DNA of 64,000 nucleotides from Aquatica leii (taxonomy: Eukaryota; Arthropoda; Insecta; Coleoptera; Lampyridae): the NCBI GenBank assembly GCA_035610365.1, contig CM069437.1, forward strand, positions 60,226,093 to 60,290,092. The letters run 5' to 3'. Made by a program: the position numbers and the translations under genes. Shown piece by piece: positions 49,411 to 58,216 of this stretch. Below the pieces are notes generated by a model that did no database searches, was not told where the DNA came from, and saw only the letters and a program-made list of their open reading frames with translations. Positions within the stretch are counted from its first letter, which is position 1; each line of letters opens with the position of its first letter.

Positions 49411-50446
49411 TGACGTAATATGTTTGTTTGCCTCTTTATTGCACCTTTGCGCGAGAGAATTTTGGTGTTTGAAGTTTCGAACGCAGCCTTTGTGGAAAGG
49501 GCAGTCGACGAAAGTTGATATATAGATGTGTTTTTTGGTAAATGTGAGAGTGGGAAGTTAGTTGGTTGACGGCCGGAAAAATGTAGTTAACGAAGGTGAT
49601 AATTCACCTGTTCTAATAATTACCGTGGAAGTAAAAGAAGAGGGTGCAGTGAATTTAAGTGGAAAACCAAACTTTCCTTTTTCGTAATTACGGTTAATTA
49701 AGATCACTGTTTTACCTAAATTAATATCGTATGTTTCGTTACGTGAATTTGTGCGTGAGTTTGTTTCGCAATCTCATATCTTTCGCCTTTGGGGCGGATT
49801 AATAAATCTTCCACTGGTAACCTATTGTTTGGGAAGCAGCTAAAGTCCATCCAAGGTGTTAGCTTTCAAATCCACTGGGAACCAAAGTTCAGCCGGTGTC
49901 ACCAGTTAAGAATTAAGGTATTTATCGATTTTGTTGTTTGATCGTGCAGTGTCCCGCGATTTAAAAATGCAGTAAAAGCTTTCAATTTTTTTTTTAAGTC
50001 AATTGAAATTACGACTAACGTTGAATTTAATTATTTCAATGAACACGTATAGTGTTTGCGCAAAATTAAAATCAATTAACTTTGTTTTGTGCGTTGAGAA
50101 GTGATTCCTATTTCGAATATATGATAATGTAACGACTTATAAACTATATTTTGTTTAGTTCGAATTAAAGTTCGGACATATTTATGTTATAAACTGTATT
50201 TTTTTTTTTGTGTTATTTAATTTGTTTGTTATAAATATGCGGTCAAGATCTTGAGATTTAATTATATTTGACGTCGAATTAACGCTATTGTAGTAGCATT
50301 TCTTTTTATAAATTTTTAATGTAATGTTTTGTGTGTAAATTGTTCATTTTTGTTTGCTTAAGATTATTTCATTTCTTTTATTCAAATTTATTTGATATCA
50401 TTTAGTACTTGTTATTTTATTTTGTCTTGGTTTTAAATATTCAATC

Positions 50447-50452
50447 AATAAA
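50447..50452 (+). promoter_or_regulatory. Polyadenylation signal in LTR
   Basis: aataaa lies about 1045 bp after the TATA box, in tcaatcaataaatgttaa, followed by a T/G-rich tract. The functional copy would be the equivalent in the 3' LTR at 57767-57772. Confidence 0.5.
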
Positions 50453-50820
50453 TGTTAAATTGTTAAATGTAAAGAGCTTTTATTCATTTAGCCGCCGCAT
50501 ACGTAAATTTTTGTTTAAGTGTTTTTCAGAATTGTTATAACCCAAGGTAAGTTCTGTGGTTATGACCAACCGGATGAGCTTTCAGGTAATCAAGGGTTTG
50601 AAAGCTTCCCCTTATAGAAATCCTTGATTGGCGCCCTTATCGATTATTTGACTATTTTACCGTTCTAGTTCCATTTTTACGACGATCGCGTTTCCAATTT
50701 TTCACGGAATTTTAAATAAAACCCACCCTTCTCCATTGAGCTAGTGGCACAACCCCCGTTTATGTTACTTCATTGCAGGCAGTGACTTTGTGTTAATTTT
50801 GGCATGTAACATAAATAATT

Positions 50821-50838
50821 TGGCGTCTCCAGCGTGTG
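50821..50838 (+). other. Probable primer-binding site
   Basis: tggcgtctccagcgtgtg begins nine bases after the LTR end (spacer taaataatt). TGG-C is the usual start, complementary to a tRNA CCA end. I cannot name the tRNA with certainty; it is not the Lys-type site seen at 17808. Confidence 0.65.
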
Positions 50839-50916
50839 GCCTTTTTCGAATTTTAGTTTGCCTGTTAAGTTTCGTGATTTTTGGAAGATTTTACCGTTTT
50901 GTAATTTCATTTTAAA

Positions 50917-52323
50917 ATGGGTTACAAATTGATTGTTGATCGTTTATCGCATAACGAATTACGTTATGAAATTTTGATTAGAGGTGGTGATGCGTCTTTA
51001 GGTGTTGTCGTGTTACGAGGTTTACTCAAGAATTTTCTTATTGAAGAAGCTACCGGAAAATTATCTCGTCCCGTGTATCCGTTCGATTTTAATGCAGATA
51101 AGTTAGCGATTCGTGAAGGTATCGATGAGCTTAGAAAATTAATAGATTCATTAAAAATTACTTCAACTACAAAAATTTCTTCTACTATTGAAACCAAAAT
51201 TAAATATTTGTTAAACCGTATTGGCAATTCAATTCCTATTCAAGGTGACGATTCTCAAGTTAAAGATGAGTTTTTAAAAGATTTAGTTGTTTTAATTTCG
51301 CAGTATGAACTTTTGGATAAACAAATTGTTGTTTCAAATCCGTCTACTTCCGCCGATGAAGTCATCGAACCTGTCGTTCAGCCTTCTTTAGTAGTTGATA
51401 ACGCTTTACCGACGTCTTCTGCTGTTAGTCAAAATTTTATTAGTCATGTTAAGAGTATTTCAGTTTCAAAATGGAACTTAAAGTTTTCTGGTGACGCAAA
51501 GTCAATTTCATTGAACGCATTCTTAGAACGAGTTGCCGAACTTCAATTATCGCGTAACGTTTCAAGTCATCAGTTATTTTTGGAGTGTACTGATCTTTTT
51601 ACAGGTCATGCATTGATTTTTGTTAGATCCATTCGTAGTTCAGTTAATTCTTGGGAAGATTTAGTTAAGTTTTTACGCGAACAATTCCAGCCTACCGATT
51701 ATGACGAACGACTTATTGAAGAAATTAAGCGTCGCACTCAAGCTAATGATGAACCTATGGGTATTTACGTTGCAATTATTCGCAACATGTTTTCACGTCT
51801 CGATGAGCCTTTTTCTGAAGAAAAGCAGTTAAAGATTTTATTAAGAAATATTTCTCCCGTTTATCAAACTCAGCTTGGTTTGTCGTCAGTTACTTCAATT
51901 GAGGAGTTAATTAAATTTGGTCGTATTATCGAGGACCGCATGCAAGCTATTGAAGCTTACACGCCTCCATCTCGTAGAAAACAGGACATGGAGCCTGATC
52001 TCGCTTACGTAACATCTCAAGTTAAGGACATTGCCGTTTCTCGTTCTTCGAATAACGTTAGTAGTGGTGAAAAATCTACACCACCTGTTAGACAACATTT
52101 ACGATTACCGTCTTCTAGTATCGCACCTTCTTCGCGAAGGTTAGCTATCGTTAATGCGCCTGCTTCTTCTAATCGAAGTAGTCCGCAATTGTGTTGGAAT
52201 TGTAGGAAGCCTAACCATCGAGCTGCTTCTTGCAAAGAACCTAAGAAAGGTTTATTCTGTTATCGTTGTGGAAAATCTAACGTTACGGTCCGCACTTGTT
52301 CTAAGTGCTCGGGAAACGAGTAA
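50917..52323 (+). CDS. Gag polyprotein of Ty3/gypsy retrotransposon
   Basis: A 468-residue structural protein that would form the virus-like particle and package element RNA. The ATG at 50917 is the first after the primer site, in a 105-bp leader. Residues about 184-290 are the capsid-type Retrotrans_gag core (WNLKFSG at 186-192, then FLEQFQP-like and R-x-x-x-E-P-x-x-x-Y segments). A Ser/Pro/Arg-rich linker follows. The nucleocapsid part has a CCHC knuckle at C426-C429-H434-C439. A second, C448-C451-x-C461, has Val456 where His is expected, so it probably does not bind zinc normally. The protein starts Met-Gly, but the following residues are not a strong myristoylation signal. The stop at 52321 overlaps pol, and the last codons contain the slippery site that makes Gag-Pol. 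No internal stop. Confidence is high for the family. Confidence 0.95.
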   Translation: MGYKLIVDRLSHNELRYEILIRGGDASLGVVVLRGLLKNFLIEEATGKLSRPVYPFDFNADKLAIREGIDELRKLIDSLKITSTTKISSTIETKIKYLLNRIGNSIPIQGDDSQVKDEFLKDLVVLISQYELLDKQIVVSNPSTSADEVIEPVVQPSLVVDNALPTSSAVSQNFISHVKSISVSKWNLKFSGDAKSISLNAFLERVAELQLSRNVSSHQLFLECTDLFTGHALIFVRSIRSSVNSWEDLVKFLREQFQPTDYDERLIEEIKRRTQANDEPMGIYVAIIRNMFSRLDEPFSEEKQLKILLRNISPVYQTQLGLSSVTSIEELIKFGRIIEDRMQAIEAYTPPSRRKQDMEPDLAYVTSQVKDIAVSRSSNNVSSGEKSTPPVRQHLRLPSSSIAPSSRRLAIVNAPASSNRSSPQLCWNCRKPNHRAASCKEPKKGLFCYRCGKSNVTVRTCSKCSGNE

Positions 52324-55300
52324 AGGACGTACTAAGAAGCCGTTTAGTGACGTCAGAGGTTAAAGTTAAATCGGCTGTCTATTTTAATAGTCTACATTCT
52401 TCGAAGAAAAAGAGTTTTGTTAAGAATAAAGTCGTGTTGGATTATGTTTTAGAGTCTGCTGAGTCTGACGAAAGACCTTTTGTCTATGTTAAAGTTTTTG
52501 GTCACGAAATTTTAAGTTTATTAGATAGTGGCGCTTCTCGCACTATTGTTGGTTCTAAGGGTTGGGAAATTTTTAGTCAATTAGGTTTGAAGTTAAATAA
52601 GTCAGTTAAAGTTAATTGTATTGTAGCTAATGGTAAATCAGTACAAAGTTTAGGTTCACTTCTCGTCCCAATCGAAATTAAAGGAAAAATTGTTGTTTTG
52701 GAAGTTTTAGTTGTTCCTGACGTTCCGCATAATTTAATTTTAGGCGTTGATTTTTGGAAACAAGCAGGTATCGTTCCTGATCTTAGAAAAGGTGAGTGGC
52801 GTTTCGAAAATATGGACACCATTTCACAATTGGAAGATAAAGATTCCGTTATTCAGTCTCGTCTCGATCTTTCCTCAGAACAGCTCAATCAGTTAGATAA
52901 TTTAGTTAGTAATCATTTTTCTTCGTCGAATAAAAATTTTGGATGCACCAACTTGATCAAACATCAGATCAAAACTACTTCCGAACCAATTAAGCAACGG
53001 TATTACCGAGTTTCGCCGTTTATCCAGAAACAAATCGATCTGGAGTTAGAGAAAATGTTGAAGTTAGGCGTTGTAGAAAAATCAAACAGCGCTTGGTCGA
53101 GCCCGATCTTATTGGTGAAGAAGAAGGACAACTCTTATCGTTTTTGCGTGGACTTTAGAAAAGTCAACAAAGTTACCGAAAAGGACGCTTATCCTTTACC
53201 TTACGTTTCGTCTATTTTGGATCGTCTTCGTGACGCTAAATTTATTTCGTCTCTCGATATTAAGTCCGCTTATTGGCAGATTCCTTTAAGCGAAGAGTCT
53301 AAGCAGTTTACCGCTTTTACAGTTCCGAACCGTGGGTTATTCCAATTCACGCGCTTACCGTTTGGTTTAGCTAACGCACCAGCTTCTTGGCAGAGGTTGA
53401 TTGATCGAGTTTTAGGTCCCGAATTAGAACCTTACGTTTTTGTTTATTTAGATGACGTCATTATTTGCGCTCCTTCCTTCGAGAAACACATGGAAGTGTT
53501 AACTGAAGTTCTTCGTCGCCTTAGAGAGGCTAATTTGATGCTAAGTAAAGACAAATGTCATTTTTGTAAACCTGAACTTAAGTATCTTGGTTTTATCGTC
53601 AATTCTACTGGTTTGTCGGTTGACCCGGAAAAGGTCGATGCAATTTTGCGTATTCCAGTTCCCACTGGTGTCGCTGAAGTGAGAAGAATTATAGGCATGG
53701 CCTCGTGGTATCGCCGATTTGTACCAAATTTTTCGACAATTATCGCTCCATTGACGTCTCTGTTAAAGAAGAATTCCAGCTTTAATTGGACTAGTGATTG
53801 TGATGAAGCATTTCAGATCATTAAAAATTGTTTAGTTTCCGCACCTATTTTGTCTTGCCCCGATTTCAATGTTCCGTTTACAGTTCAAACTGACGCTTCT
53901 GATTTTGGTCTCGGTTCAGTTCTTACACAGTTTATCGACGGTGAAGAACGTGTCATTTGTTATAATAGTAGGTCGCTCACAAAATGTGAACGCAAGTATT
54001 CAACTACCGAAAAGGAATGTTTGGCTGTCCTGTGGTCTATTGAAAAATTACGTCCCTATCTTGAAGGAACAACTTTCACTGTAGTTACCGATCACGCATC
54101 ATTAGTCTGGTTACACAATTTAAAGGAACCTACCGGTCGTCTAGCACGATGGGCTGTTAGACTTCAGCAATTTGATTTTACGATTATTCATCGTAAAGGA
54201 AAGGATCATGTCGTACCTGACGCACTATCTCGTTCAGTACCAGCTATCGACAACATTACTACCGATTGTGACATTACCGAACCTAAGTCTTCGGACAAAT
54301 GGTTAACGAAACTTATGGAACGTGTACGTTCGAAACCTAACGCTTTTCCACAGTGGAAAATTAGTAACGGAAAGCTGTTTAAGCATGTTACCGTAGACTA
54401 TCCCGATCTTCGTTCTGAGAAGGACAATTGGAGAGAAGTTGTGCCTAAATCTAAACGACTTGAAATATTGTCTAAGTTTCACGATGAGCCTACCGCTGGA
54501 CACCTTGGTATCTTTAAGACTCTCGAACGAATAGTTCCGCTTTATTACTGGCCTAAGATGAAGGCTGACGTTATTCGTTACATCAATGGTTGTAAAGTTT
54601 GTATCACGCATAAGCCAGAACAGAAACGTCCTGCTGGCCTTATGACCCGTCATCCTATTGTGGACAAACCTTGGCAGTTGATCTCTACCGATCTTGTTGG
54701 ACCGTTACCGCGATCTAAGAGTGGTTATTCGTATATTCTTGTAGTTGCCGATTATTTTTCTAAATTTGTTTTATTTTTCCCGTTACGTTCCGCTACTGCC
54801 GCAGCAGTTACTAAACGTCTTGAAGAAGATGTATTTTTAATGTTTGGAGTTCCTCAATATCTTTTGTGTGATAACGGCACACAGTTTCGCAGTTCAGAAT
54901 TTACAAAAATGGTTTCGTCATATAAGTCTAAAATTATTTTTAACGCTAATTATCATCCACAAGCGAATCCAACAGAAAGAGTCAACAGAGTCATGAAGAC
55001 AATGCTATCGTCATATATCGAAGACAACCATCGACATTGGGATAAGTATCTTGCTAAAGTAGCATGTGCTATTCGTACCGCTGTACATGAAGTCACCGGC
55101 TTAACGCCGTTTTTCGCTAATTTCGGACGTGAAATCTGTCTCGACGGATCACGTCATGGAAAAACTACCGATTCCGACACTATCGACGATCTATCTTTTG
55201 CTGATCGTACCTTTTTGGCCGAAAGAGGCCCAGCGTTTAGAGAAGTTTACGTCGACATTAAGAATCGCTTGAATGCCGCTTATGTCCGCGCTAAACATTA

Positions 55301-55541
55301 TTACGATTTACGTCGTCGTCCAGCACCTTTTGAGGTGGGAGACACAGTGTGGCGGAAGAATTATGTCCTTTCTGATGCATCTCGATATTTCTCGGCCAAA
55401 CTGGCACCTAAGTTTATCGGTCCGTTCTATGTGAAACGGAAAGTTTCGTATCAGACCTATGAGTTGTCTGATGACACGGGAGCATCAAAAGGCATATGGA
55501 ACGCCAAGGATTTAAAGTTAAACCCGACTGGGAATAAATAG
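52305..55541 (+). CDS. Pol polyprotein: protease, reverse transcriptase, RNase H, integrase
   Basis: A 1078-codon frame, -1 relative to gag. It opens right after a TAA (52302-52304) with GTG and has no ATG near its start, so it must be read by frameshifting. Domains: aspartic protease with DSGA at 74-77 and an ILGVDFW segment near 145-151. Reverse transcriptase spans about 255-435, with FCVDFRKVN, LDIKSAYWQI, LPFGLANAP and YLDD (381-384). RNase H has D530, E571 and D596. The integrase zinc finger is H726, H733, C763, C766. Its catalytic residues are D796, D856 and E891, with 34 residues between the last two because the segment reads HPQANPTERVNR. A GPF module sits near 1039. All catalytic residues are present. 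Domain order is that of Ty3/gypsy (Metaviridae). There is no dUTPase or chromodomain that I can see. Confidence 0.97.
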   Translation: MLGKRVKDVLRSRLVTSEVKVKSAVYFNSLHSSKKKSFVKNKVVLDYVLESAESDERPFVYVKVFGHEILSLLDSGASRTIVGSKGWEIFSQLGLKLNKSVKVNCIVANGKSVQSLGSLLVPIEIKGKIVVLEVLVVPDVPHNLILGVDFWKQAGIVPDLRKGEWRFENMDTISQLEDKDSVIQSRLDLSSEQLNQLDNLVSNHFSSSNKNFGCTNLIKHQIKTTSEPIKQRYYRVSPFIQKQIDLELEKMLKLGVVEKSNSAWSSPILLVKKKDNSYRFCVDFRKVNKVTEKDAYPLPYVSSILDRLRDAKFISSLDIKSAYWQIPLSEESKQFTAFTVPNRGLFQFTRLPFGLANAPASWQRLIDRVLGPELEPYVFVYLDDVIICAPSFEKHMEVLTEVLRRLREANLMLSKDKCHFCKPELKYLGFIVNSTGLSVDPEKVDAILRIPVPTGVAEVRRIIGMASWYRRFVPNFSTIIAPLTSLLKKNSSFNWTSDCDEAFQIIKNCLVSAPILSCPDFNVPFTVQTDASDFGLGSVLTQFIDGEERVICYNSRSLTKCERKYSTTEKECLAVLWSIEKLRPYLEGTTFTVVTDHASLVWLHNLKEPTGRLARWAVRLQQFDFTIIHRKGKDHVVPDALSRSVPAIDNITTDCDITEPKSSDKWLTKLMERVRSKPNAFPQWKISNGKLFKHVTVDYPDLRSEKDNWREVVPKSKRLEILSKFHDEPTAGHLGIFKTLERIVPLYYWPKMKADVIRYINGCKVCITHKPEQKRPAGLMTRHPIVDKPWQLISTDLVGPLPRSKSGYSYILVVADYFSKFVLFFPLRSATAAAVTKRLEEDVFLMFGVPQYLLCDNGTQFRSSEFTKMVSSYKSKIIFNANYHPQANPTERVNRVMKTMLSSYIEDNHRHWDKYLAKVACAIRTAVHEVTGLTPFFANFGREICLDGSRHGKTTDSDTIDDLSFADRTFLAERGPAFREVYVDIKNRLNAAYVRAKHYYDLRRRPAPFEVGDTVWRKNYVLSDASRYFSAKLAPKFIGPFYVKRKVSYQTYELSDDTGASKGIWNAKDLKLNPTGNK
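52311..52354 (+). promoter_or_regulatory. -1 ribosomal frameshift signal at the gag-pol junction
   Basis: GGGAAAC (52311-52317) lies in the gag phase as G GGA AAC, a canonical X XXY YYZ heptamer. After an 8-nt spacer (52318-52325) comes a stem: GACGTACTAA (52326-52335) pairs with TTAGT (52344-52348) and ACGTC (52350-52354) with one bulged G at 52349, closing a small loop around GAAGCCG. The slip avoids the gag stop at 52321 and enters pol at 52317. Confidence 0.9.
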
Positions 55542-56204
55542 TTTTAGGTTTTACCGTTTGGATTTTTTTTTTCTTTTGTTTTTGTTCTATCGTTTATTTA
55601 GGTTAGTTAGTTTCGTTTTTGGGTTCCGTGTAGAGACGGATTAAGAATATTTCTCTACAGTGGGGACACCACTTGTCGTAAGAGGCGACTAAACAACGGT
55701 TCTTTCATTTCCATTTTTCTTTCTTCTGCTATCTTGTCTGTTCTTATCTTTTATTTCTGTAGTGTTTGTGGCTAGGTGCCATCGCTCGGTGAGGACTTTC
55801 GTTGTGGGAAAAACGCAATGCGCGGATCGCGTGAAGCGCAGCGCGCCCTCTTCGTCTGTACCGCATCGAGTGATCTGTGTCGAACCCAAACATATACTAC
55901 CCTTCCTTTAGGTTTAGTTTCTTTTTCGTTCTTCGTGGGTGTTTCTGATCGAAAGATCGGATTTTTTCGTAGTTAGTTGATAAACCACGAAAAGTCATAT
56001 CTTTCAGGTTTTCGTTCCGTTAGTTTCGCTAGGGGATTCTCGTTGATTGCGAGATCGCGAGAACCATAGGTTTAGTTTCGTTTTATTTTTACGTTTGTTG
56101 TTACATTATCGTTTATCGTTTTATTTTTTTGGGTTATGGGTTTTCGTTTCGTTTTGGTTTTTCTTTTATTGCTTATAGAGTGATTTAAGAAATCCTCTTT
56201 AAGT
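55542..56204 (+). other. Noncoding, structured stretch between pol and the 3' LTR
   Basis: There is no env-like open frame. Several hairpins are visible: GTAGAGA/TCTCTAC at 55630-55636 and 55652-55658; AGTGG/CCACT at 55659-55663 and 55669-55673; TCTGATC-GAAA-GATCGGA at 55944-55961; and a nested ttctcg...cgagaa hairpin at about 56037-56063. They may serve RNA packaging, stability or export; that is inference. Confidence 0.7.
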
Positions 56205-56212
56205 AGGGGAGG
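56205..56212 (+). other. Polypurine tract
   Basis: aggggagg abuts the 3' LTR and would prime plus-strand DNA synthesis. Confidence 0.85.
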
Positions 56213-58134
56213 TGTAACCATCGTTTAGAATCGATTGGTTGATTGAGTAATGTTTGATAACGGACACAGTATTTGGATTGACGATTTTCATTTAATGTAT
56301 TTTGAATTTGGTTTAATGTGAATTTTAGATTGAGTTTAATAAGTTATTTTACGATTTTAAATTCGAAGTTACAATGTAATTGTTGATAAAGTTTTGTATT
56401 TTGTTACGCGGTAAACCATCTGATTTCGCGATTTTGCTTATTGAATGTTTCACTTGGATTGTTGAAAAATTCCAGTTGTGATTTATGTTTTCCTTCTGAG
56501 ATATAATCGTAATTAAATCTATTTTCACCGTTTGTTTATTTTAAGTTGGTTTATGAGTTCTTTGTTCGAGTACATTCGTACTTGAATTTCTTTATGTCAA
56601 ACGTTTAGATTACGTGGAAAAAATTAAGTCGTTATCTTAATTTATTAGGCAGTTTAAATTCTTGTAATATAATATCTTGTCAAATTGACAGTTTCACGTA
56701 CAAGCGAAACGCTGTGTCCTAATTATATAAATATGACGTAATATGTTTGTTTGCCTCTTTATTGCACCTTTGCGCGAGAGAATTTTGGTGTTTGAAGTTT
56801 CGAACGCAGCCTTTGTGGAAAGGGCAGTCGACGAAAGTTGATATATAGATGTGTTTTTGGTAAATGTGAGAGTGGGAAGTTAGTTGGTTGACGGCCGGAA
56901 AAATGTAGTTAACGAAGGTGATAATTCACCTGTTCTAATAATTACCGTGGAAGTAAAAGAAGAGGGTGCAGTGAATTTAAGTGGAAAACCAAACTTTCCT
57001 TTTTCGTAATTACGGTTAATTAAGATCACTGTTTTACCTAAATTAATATCGTATGTTTCGTTACGTGAATTTGTGCGTGAGTTTGTTTCGCAATCTCATA
57101 TCTTTCGCCTTTGGGGCGGATTAATAAATCTTCCACTGGTAACCTATTGTTTGGGAAGCAGCTAAAGTCCATCCAAGGTGTTAGCTTTCAAATCCACTGG
57201 GAACCAAAGTTCAGCCGGTGTCACCAGTTAAGAATTAAGGTATTTATCGATTTTGTTGTTTGATCGTGCAGTGTCCCGCGATTTAAAAATGCAGTAAAAG
57301 CTTTCAATTTTTTTTTTAAGTCAATTGAAATTACGACTAACGTTGAATTTAATTATTTCAATGAACACGTATAGTGTTTGCGCAAAATTAAAATCAATTA
57401 ACTTTGTTTTGTGCGTTGAGAAGTGATTCCTATTTCGAATATATGATAATGTAACGACTTATAAACTATATTTTGTTTAGTTCGAATTAAAGTTCGGACA
57501 TATTTATGTTATAAACTGTATTTTTTTTTGTGTTATTTAATTTGTTTGTTATAAATATGCGGTCAAGATCTTGAGATTTAATTATATTTGACGTCGAATT
57601 AACGCTATTGTAGTAGCATTTCTTTTTATAAATTTTTAATGTAATGTTTTGTGTGTAAATTGTTCATTTTTGTTTGCTTAAGATTATTTCATTTCTTTTA
57701 TTCAAATTTATTTGATATCATTTAGTACTTGTTATTTTATTTTGTCTTGGTTTTAAATATTCAATCAATAAATGTTAAATTGTTAAATGTAAAGAGCTTT
57801 TATTCATTTAGCCGCCGCATACGTAAATTTTTGTTTAAGTGTTTTTCAGAATTGTTATAACCCAAGGTAAGTTCTGTGGTTATGACCAACCGGATGAGCT
57901 TTCAGGTAATCAAGGGTTTGAAAGCTTCCCCTTATAGAAATCCTTGATTGGCGCCCTTATCGATTATTTGACTATTTTACCGTTCTAGTTCCATTTTTAC
58001 GACGATCGCGTTTCCAATTTTTCACGGAATTTTAAATAAAACCCACCCTTCTCCATTGAGCTAGTGGCACAACCCCCCCCGTTTATGTTACTTCATTGCA
58101 GGCAGTGACTTTGTGTTAATTTTGGCATGTAACA
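56213..58134 (+). repeat. 3' LTR (1922 bp)
   Basis: The same sequence as 48891-50811 apart from four homopolymer length differences. The TATA-like element is at 56724-56733 and aataaa at 57767-57772. Confidence 0.97.
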
Positions 58135-58138
58135 AGTT
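58135..58138. other. 4-bp target-site duplication, right copy
   Basis: agtt follows the terminal tgtaaca and matches 48887-48890. Confidence 0.85.
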
Positions 58139-58216
58139 ACAGAAGAAGAAATTGATAAGATATTACGAAAACCAGAAGCGGCCGGAGTAGCAGTCTTAAT
58201 TATTTTATTTCGTTAA
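58139..58216 (+). pseudogene. Open frame split by the gypsy insertion, right part
   Basis: It continues the frame that ends at 48890 when the element is removed. It reads TEEEIDKILRKPEAAG and ends at TAA 58214-58216. See the left part at 48783-48890. Family unknown. Confidence 0.3.

Larger units (their letters stand above)
48891..50811 (+). repeat. 5' LTR (1921 bp)
   Basis: It begins TGTAACCATC and ends GCATGTAACA. Against the 3' LTR I see only four differences, all in homopolymer length: A5/A6 near 49297, T6/T5 near 49531, T11/T9 near 50200 and C5/C8 near 50753. These sum exactly to the one-base length difference, so no other indel exists, and I noticed no substitution. Almost 1.9 kb is unusually long for an LTR. 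Confidence 0.97.
48891..58134 (+). mobile_element. Ty3/gypsy LTR retrotransposon, apparently intact (9.2 kb)
   Basis: The element runs from tgtaacc to tgtaaca with 1921/1922-bp LTRs, a primer-binding site, gag, pol in the order protease-RT-RNase H-integrase, a structured noncoding stretch and a polypurine tract. It is flanked by agtt. There is no env, so it is a retrotransposon and not an errantivirus-type element. Both ORFs are uninterrupted and the LTRs are practically identical, so it inserted very recently. It sits 147 bp downstream of the perfect palindrome and inside a small open frame. Confidence 0.97.

Noticed and set aside
50964..54653. Minus-strand open frames within gag and pol
   Set aside because: Shadows of long, motif-supported plus-strand ORFs.
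55689..55976. Possible env or accessory ORF after pol
   Set aside because: Frames of about 66 codons on both strands overlap hairpins, lack signal peptide, furin-like site or membrane segment, and are too short for env.
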